Below, in pieces: positions 56,128 through 64,000 of a stretch of 64,000 nucleotides of DNA. The stretch covers positions 1 through 64,000 of the forward strand of contig NZ_JAANCM010000001.1 in the NCBI RefSeq assembly GCF_011603255.1. The letters run 5' to 3'. Origin of the DNA: Ferranicluibacter rubi. GTDB taxonomy: Bacteria; Pseudomonadota; Alphaproteobacteria; Rhizobiales; Rhizobiaceae. Made by a program: the position numbers and the translations under genes. Under the pieces are notes generated by a model. It was not told the origin of the DNA. It saw only the letters and a program-made list of their open reading frames with translations, and ran no database searches. Numbering within the stretch: position 1 is the first letter of the stretch; every line of letters begins with the position of its first letter.

Positions 56128-56973
56128 ATGATCCCCCTATTCGACATGATGATGCAGGCACAGAACGGGCGTGCCATGGATGTCATGGCGCAGCAGTTCG
56201 GGCTGGCGCAGGAGCAGATGGCCAAGGCGACGGCCGCGCTGATGCCCGCCTTTTCCGCCGGGCTGAAGACCAACGCCGCCAACCCCTATGACTTCGGCAC
56301 GTTTCTCGCTTCGATGAGCAGCGGCGGCTATGCCAAATATTTCGAGGACATGACCAAGGCCTTCACCCCGCAAGGGCTGGCCGACGGGCAGGCAGCGCTT
56401 GGGCAGATCTTCGGCTCGAAGGACATGTCGGGCGCCGTGGCGGCACAAGCCGCGCAGCTGACCGGGATCGGGCAGGACATCTACCGGCAGATGCTGCCGG
56501 TGGTGGCGAGCGCCATCATGGGCGGGCTGTTCAAGCAGGCGACCGGGCAGATGAGCGCGCCGCCCTCCTTCGGCGACAACCCGTTCGGCCCGGCGATGCA
56601 GACCTGGCTGGAGACGATCGGCCTTGCCCGCAAGAAGGAGCCCCCGGCCATGCCGAACCCCTTCGACAACCCTTTCACGCAGGCGATGCAGGCCTTCTTC
56701 ACCCCGCCGAAGTCGCCGGAAAAGCCGCAGGCCGCACCGGACATGTTTGCCGGCAACCCGTTCATGAAGGCCTTTCAGGACATGATGAGCATGGCCTCGC
56801 CCCAAGCTCCCGGCCAAGGTCAAGGCCAGGCAAAGCCGGCCGAGGCCCCGCCGGCGCCGAAGGCCCCTGTCGTCGATATGTTCAACACCATGTTCGACAG
56901 CGGCATCGAGGCGCAGAAGGAATATCAGAAGGCGATCGACGGCCTTTTCAAGCCGTTCCAGCCCAAAAGCTGA
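56128..56973 (+). CDS. DUF937-like, Met/Gln/Ala-rich protein of unknown function
   Basis: A 281-residue protein: MIPLFDMMMQAQNGRAMDVM, FGLAQEQMAKATAALMPAFS, NPYDFGTFLASMSSGGYAKY, then IMGGLFKQATGQM; the C-terminal half is a low-complexity stretch of NPFxxAMQ-type repeats (NPFGPAMQ, NPFTQAMQ, NPFMKAFQD) and a Pro/Ala/Gln linker. The N-terminal part resembles DUF937 (YidB-like). AAGGA precedes the ATG at 56128. It is cytoplasmic by sequence. Downstream lies a terminator serving the convergent DUF1127 gene. Confidence 0.8.
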   Translation: MIPLFDMMMQAQNGRAMDVMAQQFGLAQEQMAKATAALMPAFSAGLKTNAANPYDFGTFLASMSSGGYAKYFEDMTKAFTPQGLADGQAALGQIFGSKDMSGAVAAQAAQLTGIGQDIYRQMLPVVASAIMGGLFKQATGQMSAPPSFGDNPFGPAMQTWLETIGLARKKEPPAMPNPFDNPFTQAMQAFFTPPKSPEKPQAAPDMFAGNPFMKAFQDMMSMASPQAPGQGQGQAKPAEAPPAPKAPVVDMFNTMFDSGIEAQKEYQKAIDGLFKPFQPKS

Positions 56974-56992
56974 GACCCCGGCATTCGCGCAT

Positions 56993-57029
56993 AAAAAAGC
57001 CCGGCGCCGAACGGATCGGAGCGCCGGGC
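56993..57029 (-). terminator. Intrinsic terminator of the DUF1127 gene
   Basis: GCCCGGCGC (56999-57007) pairs with GCGCCGGGC (57021-57029). On the leftward strand the hairpin is followed by six T residues (A-run 56993-56998), so it ends leftward transcription. The gap from here to the DUF1127 stop is about 165 bp. Confidence 0.85.
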
Positions 57030-57193
57030 AAGCGGCAGGGTCGTTGGCTATAACCCTGCGGGGAACGCGGATGATGCGAGCGGCCGCACCATCCGGGCGC
57101 CGCATGCCCGGGGAGAGCACGCGGCACCAAAGAGGCTTGCCTCGCCGTCACCGGCCTTTGATCGGGGCGGGCTCACGGCGGCGGCGTCGGGTG

Positions 57194-57484
57194 TCAGCGG
57201 GAGCGGGCATCCCGGTAATAGCGGTTGGCGCGCTCGCGGGCGGCCGTGGTCAGATGCCGGCTCGGATCCTCGAAGAAGGCCGACATGGTGGCGTCGCGCA
57301 CATCGTTCCGGCTAAGGCCGATATCGGCGAGCTGCCGGTCGTCGAGGTCGTGCAGATGGCCTGCGGCGCGGTGGTTCTTCAGGAGGCGCCAAACCGTCAC
57401 GAGACCCTGCGTCAGTGCGGACAGGCGCAGCACGGCCGGCTTGCCGGCGAGGGTGAGATCAAGGGCGGTATCTGGCGTGCGCAT
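57194..57484 (-). CDS. DUF1127 domain protein
   Basis: A 96-residue protein with the DUF1127 helix motif LVTVWRLLKNHRAAGHLHDL followed by DDRQLADIGLSRNDVRDAT, then a basic tail (RERANRYYRDARSR). Small DUF1127 proteins of rhizobia and brucellae bind RNA or are controlled by LysR regulators (VtlR/LsrB in Brucella and Agrobacterium). The ATG at 57484 has CAGGAG upstream. It is divergent from a LysR gene with a shared 197-bp control region. Confidence 0.9.
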   Translation of the reverse strand: MRTPDTALDLTLAGKPAVLRLSALTQGLVTVWRLLKNHRAAGHLHDLDDRQLADIGLSRNDVRDATMSAFFEDPSRHLTTAARERANRYYRDARSR

Positions 57485-57681
57485 TGGCTTTGCTCCTGAA
57501 AAGGCACGGGTCGGACATCCCACGTCCTTGAGCGGACGCAGGTTGGATGGAGGTTGACCGAAGCATTGGCGCTGCGGGGGTTAAGAAGACGTTGTTTGCA
57601 GCCCGACAGTCGCAAATCGATATTGATCAGTCCAACGAATGTTTCTAATGGTATTCATCAAACAAACTTATAGGCACCGCC

Positions 57682-58632
57682 ATGGCCTCTCCTCTCGACC
57701 TCGACCAGCTCCAGACTTTCGTCGCCATCGCCGACACGGGAAGCTTTACCCGGGCGGCCGAGCGGGTGTTCAAGACGCAATCGGCCGTGTCGATGCAGAT
57801 GCGTCGGCTGGAAGAGCGGATCGGCAAGGCGCTGTTTGCCAAGGACGGGCGCGGCAACCGGCTGACGACCGAGGGCGAAAAGCTGCTCAACTATGCCCGC
57901 CGCATGATCCGCCTCAACAACGAGGCCGTCGCCGCCTTCGACGACAACCGGCTGGAGGGCACGCTGCGCATCGGGACGCCCGACGACTATGCCGACCGCT
58001 ACATGCCGGAAATCATCGTCCGCTTTGCCAAGACCCATCCGAACGTCGAGCTTTTCATCGTCTGCGAACCCTCGGTGGACCTTGCCGAAAAGATCGCGCG
58101 CGGCGAGCTCGATATCGCGCTCGTCACCCACAATCCGCGTATTCGCGCGTCCGACGTCGTGCGCACGGAGCCGCTCTGCTGGGTCAGCTCGGCCAATCAT
58201 CCCCTATCGGAAAATGCCTCGGTGCCGCTGGCCGTGGGCAAGCGCGACTGCCAGTGGCGCCAAGCCGCCTGCTCGGCGCTGGATGCGACCGGCAAGGAAT
58301 ACAACATCCTGTTCACGAGCTGGTCCTCGACGGTTGTCGCAGCCGCCGTCCTCGCCGGCATGGCCGTTTCCGTGCTGCCGGAATCCGCACTTCGCAGCGG
58401 CATGAAGGTGCTGAGTCAAGCCGACGGCTTTCCCGCGCTCGCCCCCGTGCAGATCGGCATCATGAAGCGGCCGGGCCTCTCGCCGTCGCTCTCCACCGCC
58501 ATCAGCAACCACATCACCGCCTGCCTCGACAACATCACGCCGCAGGTGACGGGCGACGATCTGGACGGCGACCTCAAGGGCCTCACACGCATTCCCCGGG
58601 CCCGGCAGAACCAGCTTCTCTCCGGCTGGTAA
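57682..58632 (+). CDS. LysR-family transcriptional regulator
   Basis: A 316-residue LysR protein. The helix-turn-helix reads LDQLQTFVAIADTGSFTRAA, ERVFKTQSAVSMQMRRLEER. The ligand domain covers residues 92-300 and includes Cys128, 166, 190, 197 and 281. The N-terminus resembles the VtlR/LsrB group, but I do not find its sRNA partner abcR in the flanks, and the Cys positions differ from those I recall for LsrB. It is divergent from DUF1127, a plausible target. ATG at 57682. Confidence 0.88.
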   Translation: MASPLDLDQLQTFVAIADTGSFTRAAERVFKTQSAVSMQMRRLEERIGKALFAKDGRGNRLTTEGEKLLNYARRMIRLNNEAVAAFDDNRLEGTLRIGTPDDYADRYMPEIIVRFAKTHPNVELFIVCEPSVDLAEKIARGELDIALVTHNPRIRASDVVRTEPLCWVSSANHPLSENASVPLAVGKRDCQWRQAACSALDATGKEYNILFTSWSSTVVAAAVLAGMAVSVLPESALRSGMKVLSQADGFPALAPVQIGIMKRPGLSPSLSTAISNHITACLDNITPQVTGDDLDGDLKGLTRIPRARQNQLLSGW

Positions 58633-59070
58633 GGCGCCCAGAGGCTTCCCTTTCAAAGATATCCACATCCTGACATCAACCTCTGGACGCATTCTTCGGC
58701 CTGCGCCATACTGACTTCAACGGGGACTGGCAGCGGTTCCCGGCATCATTCTGGGGGCCTGATGCGCGGCATGTGTCGCACACCGGGTGTCTAGCAGACA
58801 TGGAATCGGGAAGACGGGAGTGACGGCATTTTCGGGTGCATCGGCGTTTGCAGCCGATGAGCCTCGAGGATATCGGGATCTGCGTAGCCGAAGGGCAGCG
58901 CAGGCGCTGATAAAGCCGGACAGTCGAACCCTGATCGCATATTCGAGCCTGCCTGCAGCACGCCGTGTCCATCGTCAGGGCATTCTGCTGCGGATCTTGA
59001 AACCGGTGCATGGCTTTCTCGTTGGGCGTTCCAGCGTTTTCGAGCGGGCGATGCCGTAGCGGAGCGATCC
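58633..59070. other. Long gap between the LysR gene and the purine permease
   Basis: The 438 bp contain no gene I can support. A frame of about 90 codons at 58787-59059 has no recognisable protein. The region must include the promoter of the permease, and could host a small RNA; I found neither a clear terminator hairpin nor an AbcR-like sequence. Confidence 0.4.
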
Positions 59071-60468
59071 ATGACCGCCTCAGTCCATCCCGTCGACCAG
59101 AAGCTTGCCCCCACCCTTCTTGCGCCGCTGGCGCTGCAGCATGTGCTCGTGATGTATGCGGGCGCCGTCGCCGTGCCGCTGATCGTCGGCCGCGCGCTCA
59201 ATCTCGCGCCGGAGGAGGTCGCCTTCCTCATCAGCGCGGATCTCTTCGCCTGCGGCATCGCCACCCTCATCCAGTGCTTCGGCTTTCCCGGCGTCGGTAT
59301 TCGCCTGCCGGTGATGATGGGCGTGACCTTCGCCTCGCTCGGGCCGATGCTCTCGATGGCGAACGCGCCGGATGTGGGGCTGCTCGGCATCTTCGGCTCG
59401 GTCATCGTCGCCGGCCTCTTCGGCCTTCTGGTCGCGCCGTTCATCTCGCGGCTGCTGCCGCTGTTTCCGCCCGTGGTCACCGGCACCATCATCCTCGTCA
59501 TCGGGCTCTCGCTGATGCGGGTCGGCATCAACTGGGCCGGCGGGGGCCAGCCGACCATGATCAAGGTGGTCGATGGTGTACCCGGCGCCTTTCCCAACCC
59601 GAACTATGCGCAGCTGCCGGGACTGGCCGTTGCCTTCTTCGTGCTCCTCGTCATCCTCGCGCTGCTGCGCTGGACCACAGGTTTTGCCCGCAACATCGCG
59701 GTTCTCCTCGGTATCGTCGCCGGCTGCGCGCTGGCGGGCGTGCTTGGCATGATGCATTTCGACAAGGTCGGTCAGGCCGCCTGGGTCGGCATCATCCTGC
59801 CGTTTCACTTCGGCATGCCGCAGTTCCACCTCGTCCCCTCGATCACCATGTGCATCGTCATGATCGTGGTGATGATCGAATCGCTCGGCATGTTCCTCGC
59901 GCTGGGCGACATCACCGGCCGGAAGATCACCCGCGAAGCGCTCACGCGCGGCCTGCGCGCCGACGGCCTGGGCACGCTGATCGGCGGCATCTTCAACACC
60001 TTTCCCTACACCTCGTTCTCCCAGAATGTCGGCCTCGTCGGCGTCACCGGCGTGCGCAGCCGCTGGGTGACGATCGCGGGCGGCGGCATCCTCATCGTAC
60101 TTGGCCTCCTGCCGAAGATGGCGGCGCTGGTGGAAGCCGTGCCGCAGGTGGTGCTCGGCGGCGCCGGTCTCGTGATGTTCGGCATGGTCGCCGCCACGGG
60201 CGCCCGCATCCTCGCGACCGTCGATTTCCGCACCAACGCCAACAACCTCTTCGTCGTCGCCATCTCCGTCGGCTTCGGCATGATCCCGATCGTCGCCCCC
60301 ACCTTCTTCAAGGCCCTGCCGCATGACCTGCACCCGCTGCTGGAGTCCGGGATCCTGCTGGCGGCGATCGTTTCGGTTTCGCTGAATGCGTTTTTCAATG
60401 GGGTGAAGAGCGAAGCGGAGGCCAGCGCGGAGGCAGCTGGTGCGGCGGCGGCGGTGGAGCATGGTTGA
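59071..60468 (+). CDS. NCS2-family uracil/xanthine/uric acid permease
   Basis: A 465-residue nucleobase:cation symporter: LALQHVLVMYAGAVAVPLIV (TM1, with the QH motif), IQCFGFPGVGIRLPVMMGVTFA, TM10 region IESLGMFLALGDITGRKITR, NTFPYTSFSQNVGLVGVTGV and about twelve hydrophobic segments. The LQHVLVMYAG start and FSQNVGLVGVTGVRSR segment fit the xanthine/urate branch. No purine catabolic gene is adjacent. The ATG at 59071 follows CGGAGCGATCC. Confidence 0.9.
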   Translation: MTASVHPVDQKLAPTLLAPLALQHVLVMYAGAVAVPLIVGRALNLAPEEVAFLISADLFACGIATLIQCFGFPGVGIRLPVMMGVTFASLGPMLSMANAPDVGLLGIFGSVIVAGLFGLLVAPFISRLLPLFPPVVTGTIILVIGLSLMRVGINWAGGGQPTMIKVVDGVPGAFPNPNYAQLPGLAVAFFVLLVILALLRWTTGFARNIAVLLGIVAGCALAGVLGMMHFDKVGQAAWVGIILPFHFGMPQFHLVPSITMCIVMIVVMIESLGMFLALGDITGRKITREALTRGLRADGLGTLIGGIFNTFPYTSFSQNVGLVGVTGVRSRWVTIAGGGILIVLGLLPKMAALVEAVPQVVLGGAGLVMFGMVAATGARILATVDFRTNANNLFVVAISVGFGMIPIVAPTFFKALPHDLHPLLESGILLAAIVSVSLNAFFNGVKSEAEASAEAAGAAAAVEHG

Positions 60469-60508
60469 GGTCGTTTGAGGTGTTGAGATAGAAAAATAGA
60501 AAGGAAGG

Positions 60509-60662
60509 CCCTCTCTGCCCTGCCGGGCATCTCCCCCACAAGGGGGGAGAAGATCCTGGGCTGAACTCCCTTTCCCGCAAGAGACGTTCCATCGTGATGA
60601 GGTAGGCATACCACGAGTCTTCTCCCCCCTTGTGGGGGAGATGGCAGGCAGGCCAGAGAGGG
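60509..60662. repeat. Inverted-repeat intergenic element
   Basis: Left part CCCTCTCTGCCCTGCC, with the hairpin around CTCCCCCACAAGGGGGGAG (60531-60549), mirrors the right part ending AGAGAGGG (60655-60662), with a similar hairpin. The outer arms are inverted copies about 150 bp apart. It lies between the permease and katA, and is a different family from the elements at 15681 and 44542. Confidence 0.8.
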
Positions 60663-60672
60663 TCTTTCTTTT

Positions 60673-60714
60673 TACTGCTTACTGCTTACTGCTTACTGCT
60701 TACTGCTTACTGCT
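60673..60714. repeat. 7-bp tandem repeat (tactgct), six copies
   Basis: Six perfect copies of tactgct from 60673 to 60714, directly after the inverted-repeat element and downstream of both flanking genes' 3' ends. A T-rich run (60664-60673) precedes it. Confidence 0.95.
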
Positions 60715-60734
60715 TCCTACCTCCCACCCCACAA

Positions 60735-60765
60735 CAAAAAACCGGAAGCGTCTCCGCTCCCGGTT
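60735..60765 (-). terminator. Intrinsic terminator of katA
   Basis: AACCGGAAGCG (60740-60750) pairs with CGCTCCCGGTT (60755-60765) with one mismatch; on the leftward strand the hairpin is followed by a T-run (A-run 60735-60741). It lies 27 bp after the katA stop. Confidence 0.85.
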
Positions 60766-60791
60766 CCTTGATACCAAAACCCTGATGCCGA

Positions 60792-62288
60792 TTACTCGGC
60801 GGCGGCGGGCTGGTCGGCGCTGATGGTGTCGGCCTGGTAGCCGTGCGCCTTGTTGAGGGCGGCGCGGACGCCGGCTTCGTAGTCGGGATGGACCAGTTTG
60901 AAGTGGGCGAGCTGGCGCTCGACGATCTCGCCGGGGACGCCGCCCATCGCGGCTGCGATGTTGGAGAACAGGCGGGACTTCTGGTCGGCGTCGAACAGGT
61001 TGAACAGCGCCGTCACCTGGACGTAGTCGTTGTTGCCGTCGCGGTGGTTGAAGCGGGCCATGTCGCCATCGATCCGCAGCGGCGGTTCGACGGCTGCGGG
61101 CTGTTCGACCGGGCCGTTGAACGAGTTGGGCTCGTAATAGGCATCCGGGTTACCGGTGCGAATGCCGCCGAACGTGTTCATCTGGCCATCGCGATGGTAG
61201 TGATGGACCGGGTTCTTCGGCTGGTTGACCGGGATGTGCTCGTAATGCGTGCCGAGGCGATGACGGTGTGCGTCGGCATAGGAGAACACGCGGGCCTGCA
61301 GCATCTTGTCCGGCGAGAACGCGATGCCGGGAACGATGTTCGACGGCGAGAAGGCAGCGTTCTCGACTTCCGCGAAGTAGTTTTCCGGGTTGCGGTTCAG
61401 CTCCATCGTACCGATTTCGATCGGCGGATATTCGCTGTGCGGCCAGACCTTGGTGAGGTCGAACGGGTTGTACGAGGTCTTGTCGGCATCCAGTTCCGGC
61501 ATGATCTGAACCTGAACGGTCCAGCGCGGATAGTTGCCTTCCTCGATCGAGCCGAACAGCGCTTCCTGATAGGATTCGCGCGTCTTGCCGATGACCTGCT
61601 CGGACTCTTCGTTCGTGTAGAACTTGTGGCCGTGCTGGGTCTTGAAGTGGAACTTCACCCAGTAACGTTCGCCGGCATCGTTCCAGAACGAGAAGGTATG
61701 CGAGCCGTAGCCGTTCATGTGCAACGGCGAGGTAGGACAGCCGCGGTCGGACATCAGGATGGTGACCTGATGCAGGCTTTCCGGCGAGAGCGACCAGAAG
61801 TCCCACATGGCGGTTGCCGAACGCAGGTTGGTCTTCGGGTGGCGCTTCTGCGTGTGGATGAAGTCCGGGAACTTGTAGGGGTCGCGGACGAAGAACACCG
61901 GCGTGTTGTTGCCGACGAGGTCCCAGTTGCCTTCAGACGTGTAGAACTTCAGTGCGAAGCCGCGCACGTCGCGCTCGGCGTCGGCTGCACCCTGCTCACC
62001 GGCAACGGTGGAGAAGCGGGCAAGCATCGGGGTTTCCGCACCCGGCTGGAAAACGGCGGCCTTGGTGTATTTGGAAATGTCGCCGGTGATCTTCAGCGTG
62101 CCATAGGCACCCCAGCCCTTGGCGTGCACAGCGCGTTCCGGAATACGCTCGCGGTTCTGGTGGGCCAGCTTTTCGATCAGCTGGTAGTCCTGAAGCATGA
62201 TGCCGCCCTTGGGGCCGGCCGTCAGCGAGTTCTGGTTGTCCGGCACGGGCGCGCCGGCGGTCGTCGTCATTGTCGGGCGATCAGTCAT
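60792..62288 (-). CDS. katA: Catalase (heme, KatA-type)
   Basis: A 498-residue monofunctional heme catalase: catalytic His in [12 protein letters not shown], Asn in [14 protein letters not shown], the [10 protein letters not shown] region and the proximal Tyr ligand in [17 protein letters not shown]. The length fits the small-subunit group (clade 3). It removes hydrogen peroxide in the cytoplasm. AGGAGG precedes the ATG at 62288. It is divergent from oxyR (300-bp gap), the arrangement of rhizobial katA/oxyR pairs, where OxyR activates katA. Confidence 0.95.
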   Translation of the reverse strand: MTDRPTMTTTAGAPVPDNQNSLTAGPKGGIMLQDYQLIEKLAHQNRERIPERAVHAKGWGAYGTLKITGDISKYTKAAVFQPGAETPMLARFSTVAGEQGAADAERDVRGFALKFYTSEGNWDLVGNNTPVFFVRDPYKFPDFIHTQKRHPKTNLRSATAMWDFWSLSPESLHQVTILMSDRGCPTSPLHMNGYGSHTFSFWNDAGERYWVKFHFKTQHGHKFYTNEESEQVIGKTRESYQEALFGSIEEGNYPRWTVQVQIMPELDADKTSYNPFDLTKVWPHSEYPPIEIGTMELNRNPENYFAEVENAAFSPSNIVPGIAFSPDKMLQARVFSYADAHRHRLGTHYEHIPVNQPKNPVHHYHRDGQMNTFGGIRTGNPDAYYEPNSFNGPVEQPAAVEPPLRIDGDMARFNHRDGNNDYVQVTALFNLFDADQKSRLFSNIAAAMGGVPGEIVERQLAHFKLVHPDYEAGVRAALNKAHGYQADTISADQPAAAE

Positions 62289-62536
62289 TTCGTCCTCCTG
62301 TCTGGACATGTCGGGCCCGGTCATGCCGGTCCCGCTCGTTCATCGCCGGGGCACATGGGCGCTCCGGCACGTTCGGCTTGCAAGTCTCTCATCGAGATCT
62401 TGCTCACCCAATTCCGCTTGCAAGGCCTCTGGAGCCTCTCCGGCCGTTGGGCCTGAGGCTCATCTTGATCGTCCAACATGCCGAAAATGCGACATGCGTC
62501 AGATATCAGACGCCAGATCCTCTTCTCGCATCCGGG

Positions 62537-62588
62537 ATCGATAATTTCCAATTGTATTTCTTGTAATGTTCGATAGGAAATTCCGATC
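62537..62588. promoter_or_regulatory. Candidate OxyR operator between katA and oxyR
   Basis: CGATAATTTCC at about 62539-62549 and GATAGGAAATTCCGATC at 62572-62588 are inverted relative to each other and rich in the ATAG-like spacing of OxyR sites. The second repeat ends at the base before the oxyR ATG, so binding would block its own translation start region, fitting autorepression. Inference from position and pattern. Confidence 0.45.
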
Positions 62589-63488
62589 ATGCTCACCGTC
62601 CGACAAATGCGCTATTTCGATGCTCTCGCCACCACGCGCCACTTCGGCCGCGCGGCCGAGATGGTCAATGTCAGCCAGCCGGCGCTTTCGGCGCAGATCG
62701 CGGAGATGGAGAAGGACCTCGGCGTTGCCCTCTTCGAGCGCAACCGTGCCGGCGCGCTGCTGACGCGGCAGGGAGAGGCGCTGCTGCCGGAGGTGCAGGC
62801 GATCCTGCGGGCGGTCGATGCCCTCTACGACCGGGCGCGGCAGGTCACCGGCATTCTCGAAGGGCGGTTGCGGCTCGGCATCATCCCCACCGTCGCACCC
62901 TATCTGGTGCCGGTGCTGATCCCCATGCTGCGGGAGCGGTTTCCCAAGCTCGAAATCGAGCTGCGCGAATTGCTCACCTCGGGCTGCGTCGACGATGTAA
63001 AGGCCGGGCGGCTCGACTGCGCCATCGTGGCGCTGCCGCAGAACGAGGAGACGCTGGAAACGCTGCTGCTGTTCCAGGACCGGTTCCTCATCGCCACGGC
63101 GGACGACGAGAGCACCGTGCTGATGTCGCCGATGACGGAGGCGCAGGTGGATGTCGACCGGTTGCTGCTGCTGGAGGAAGGCCACTGCCTGCGCGACCAG
63201 GCGCTGGCCGTCTGCGGCGCGTCGGCCGGGCGGCGGGTGGCGAATTACGGTGCGACCTCCATGGCGACGCTGCTGCAGATGGTGAGCCATGGCATGGGCA
63301 TCACGCTCATTCCGGAGATTGCGGTGAAGGAAGAGCGCGGCCGCAGCCGCATGCGCATCGTGCCTTTCGCCGAGCCGCAGCCATCGCGGCAGATCGGGCT
63401 CGTCTGGCGTGGCCGGTCGCGCCGGACCGCCGATCACCGGGCGCTCGCCGAGGTCGTCATCGACGCCTCGGCGAAGCTGCTCGAATGA
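62589..63488 (+). CDS. oxyR: Hydrogen peroxide-sensing regulator OxyR
   Basis: A 299-residue LysR protein with helix-turn-helix (YFDALATTRHFGRAAEMVNV, SQPALSAQIAEMEKDLGVAL). The redox pair Cys200 and Cys209 lies in LLLEEGHCLRDQALAVCGAS, aligning with Cys199 and Cys208 of E. coli OxyR. It senses peroxide by disulfide formation and activates katA, here divergent. ATG at 62589; a palindromic stretch touches it directly upstream. Confidence 0.95.
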   Translation: MLTVRQMRYFDALATTRHFGRAAEMVNVSQPALSAQIAEMEKDLGVALFERNRAGALLTRQGEALLPEVQAILRAVDALYDRARQVTGILEGRLRLGIIPTVAPYLVPVLIPMLRERFPKLEIELRELLTSGCVDDVKAGRLDCAIVALPQNEETLETLLLFQDRFLIATADDESTVLMSPMTEAQVDVDRLLLLEEGHCLRDQALAVCGASAGRRVANYGATSMATLLQMVSHGMGITLIPEIAVKEERGRSRMRIVPFAEPQPSRQIGLVWRGRSRRTADHRALAEVVIDASAKLLE

Positions 63489-63498
63489 GCTGAAAAAC

Positions 63499-64000
63499 CT
63501 AACGCATACCCCAGCCGTGGCTGACCATCAGCGACTGGCCGGTCAGGGCATTGGTCTCGAAACCCGCGAGGAACAGCGCGACCTCGGCCACATCCTCGAT
63601 GGTGGTGAACTCGGTATCGACAGTGCCGCCCAGCATGACGCGCTTGACGACCTCTTCCTCCGAAATGCCCAGCGCCTTCGCCTGTTCCGGGATCTGCTTT
63701 TCCACCAGCGGCGTCTTGACGAAGCCGGGGCAGATGACGTTGGAGCGCACCCCATGCGGGCCGCCTTCCTTGGCGACCACGCGCGCGAGACCGAGCAAGC
63801 CGTGCTTGGCGGTGACATAGGCCGACTTCAGCGGCGAGGCTTCGTGCGAGTGGACGGAGCCCATGTAGATCAGCGCGCCGCCGCCTTGGCGCTTCATGTG
63901 TGGCATGCAGGCCTTGGTGGTGAGGAAGGCGCCGTCGAGGTGGATGGACAGCATCTTCTTCCAGTCCTCGAACGGGAAATCCTCGATTTTGTGGACGATC
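63499..64000 (-). CDS. Short-chain dehydrogenase, 3-hydroxybutyrate dehydrogenase-type, C-terminal part
   Basis: The last 167 codons are visible; the gene runs off the right edge. Residues include [20 protein letters not shown], catalytic Ser in [21 protein letters not shown] with YVTAK (YxxxK), [20 protein letters not shown] and [13 protein letters not shown] at the C-terminus. The [18 protein letters not shown] and W-GM ending match D-3-hydroxybutyrate dehydrogenase (BdhA), which oxidises hydroxybutyrate from PHB to acetoacetate. The cofactor-binding start is outside the window. It converges on oxyR (10 bp gap). Confidence 0.85.
   Translation of the reverse strand, partial: IVHKIEDFPFEDWKKMLSIHLDGAFLTTKACMPHMKRQGGGALIYMGSVHSHEASPLKSAYVTAKHGLLGLARVVAKEGGPHGVRSNVICPGFVKTPLVEKQIPEQAKALGISEEEVVKRVMLGGTVDTEFTTIEDVAEVALFLAGFETNALTGQSLMVSHGWGMR

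Noticed and set aside
58787..59059. A 90-codon rightward frame in the gap before the permease
   Set aside because: No recognisable protein and no good ribosome binding site.
58633..59070. Possible AbcR-type small RNA near the LysR gene
   Set aside because: Neither the unpaired CU-rich motifs expected of AbcR nor a terminator hairpin with T-run was found.
59080..60609. A leftward 509-codon frame opposite the purine permease
   Set aside because: His/Asp/Glu-rich antisense frame of the transporter gene.

Overview
The window is chromosomal DNA from a GC-rich alphaproteobacterium of the Rhizobiaceae (Rhizobium/Agrobacterium/Sinorhizobium/Shinella group). Evidence for this is the short-form HisG paired with HisZ, a Rhizobiales-restricted set of small conserved families (DUF2093, DUF4170, DUF1127, DUF3072), a CIRCE-controlled groESL operon, a divergent katA/oxyR pair, a De Ley-Doudoroff-type galactonate locus, and at least three rhizobial mosaic palindromic elements. 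No rRNA, tRNA, CRISPR array, intact IS element or prophage was recognised. Most of the window is ordinary core genome; the accessory material is small and clustered.

Layout. 1-2.3 kb: start of an Mrp/ApbC P-loop protein, a repeat-rich gap and two tandem LuxR-type regulators. 2.5-8.7 kb: an IclR regulator divergent from a five-gene sugar-acid operon (SDR dehydrogenase, DgoK, DgoA, SMP-30 lactonase, IlvD/Edd dehydratase) that would take a hexose such as galactose to pyruvate and glyceraldehyde 3-phosphate. 8.9-13 kb: a secreted PRC-barrel protein, a GGDEF/EAL protein with an altered GGDEF motif, and a PAS-PAS-receiver protein without a kinase domain. 13.4-21.7 kb: mutL, DUF2093, then a leftward envelope block (lpxK, HAD phosphatase, waaA, DUF4170, CysQ-like phosphatase, pmbA). 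21.9-28.9 kb: Kef-type antiporter, patatin phospholipase, rsmD, an RluB-type pseudouridine synthase with very long low-complexity arms, tadA, a GNAT acetyltransferase and a lipoprotein. 29-36.4 kb: ileS, an antitoxin-only operon (Phd-like plus DUF1902) ending in what looks like a 16-codon relic of a hicA toxin, ribF, a HAD-IIA phosphatase and chrA.

36.5-40.5 kb: groES-groEL, a flavin-binding protein, a second near-identical piece of groEL, and a mazEF-type toxin-antitoxin pair abutting that piece. 40.5-48.3 kb: an FAD oxidoreductase, a glutathione transferase, the hisS-hisZ-hisG group (hisS carries an internal low-GC mosaic segment), a probable copper-related periplasmic pair with a small membrane protein, and tag. 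48.5-57 kb: two consecutive L,D-transpeptidases, a FadR-type regulator, a short unlisted reading frame with a perfect ribosome binding site, a Nudix hydrolase, a PiT phosphate transporter, rsmE, gshA and a low-complexity protein. 57-64 kb: a DUF1127 gene divergent from a LysR regulator, an NCS2 purine permease, repeats, katA divergent from oxyR, and the 3' part of a short-chain dehydrogenase of the 3-hydroxybutyrate dehydrogenase type.

I do not see a large uncharacterised multi-gene system. The most interesting signals are small: decaying or rearranged toxin-antitoxin loci (32.4-33.0 and 39.4-40.2 kb), the mosaic patch in hisS, the short SD-led reading frame at 51.2-51.35 kb, two unrelated 7-bp tandem arrays, and the LuxR pair whose ligand domains lack the residues expected of acyl-homoserine-lactone receptors.
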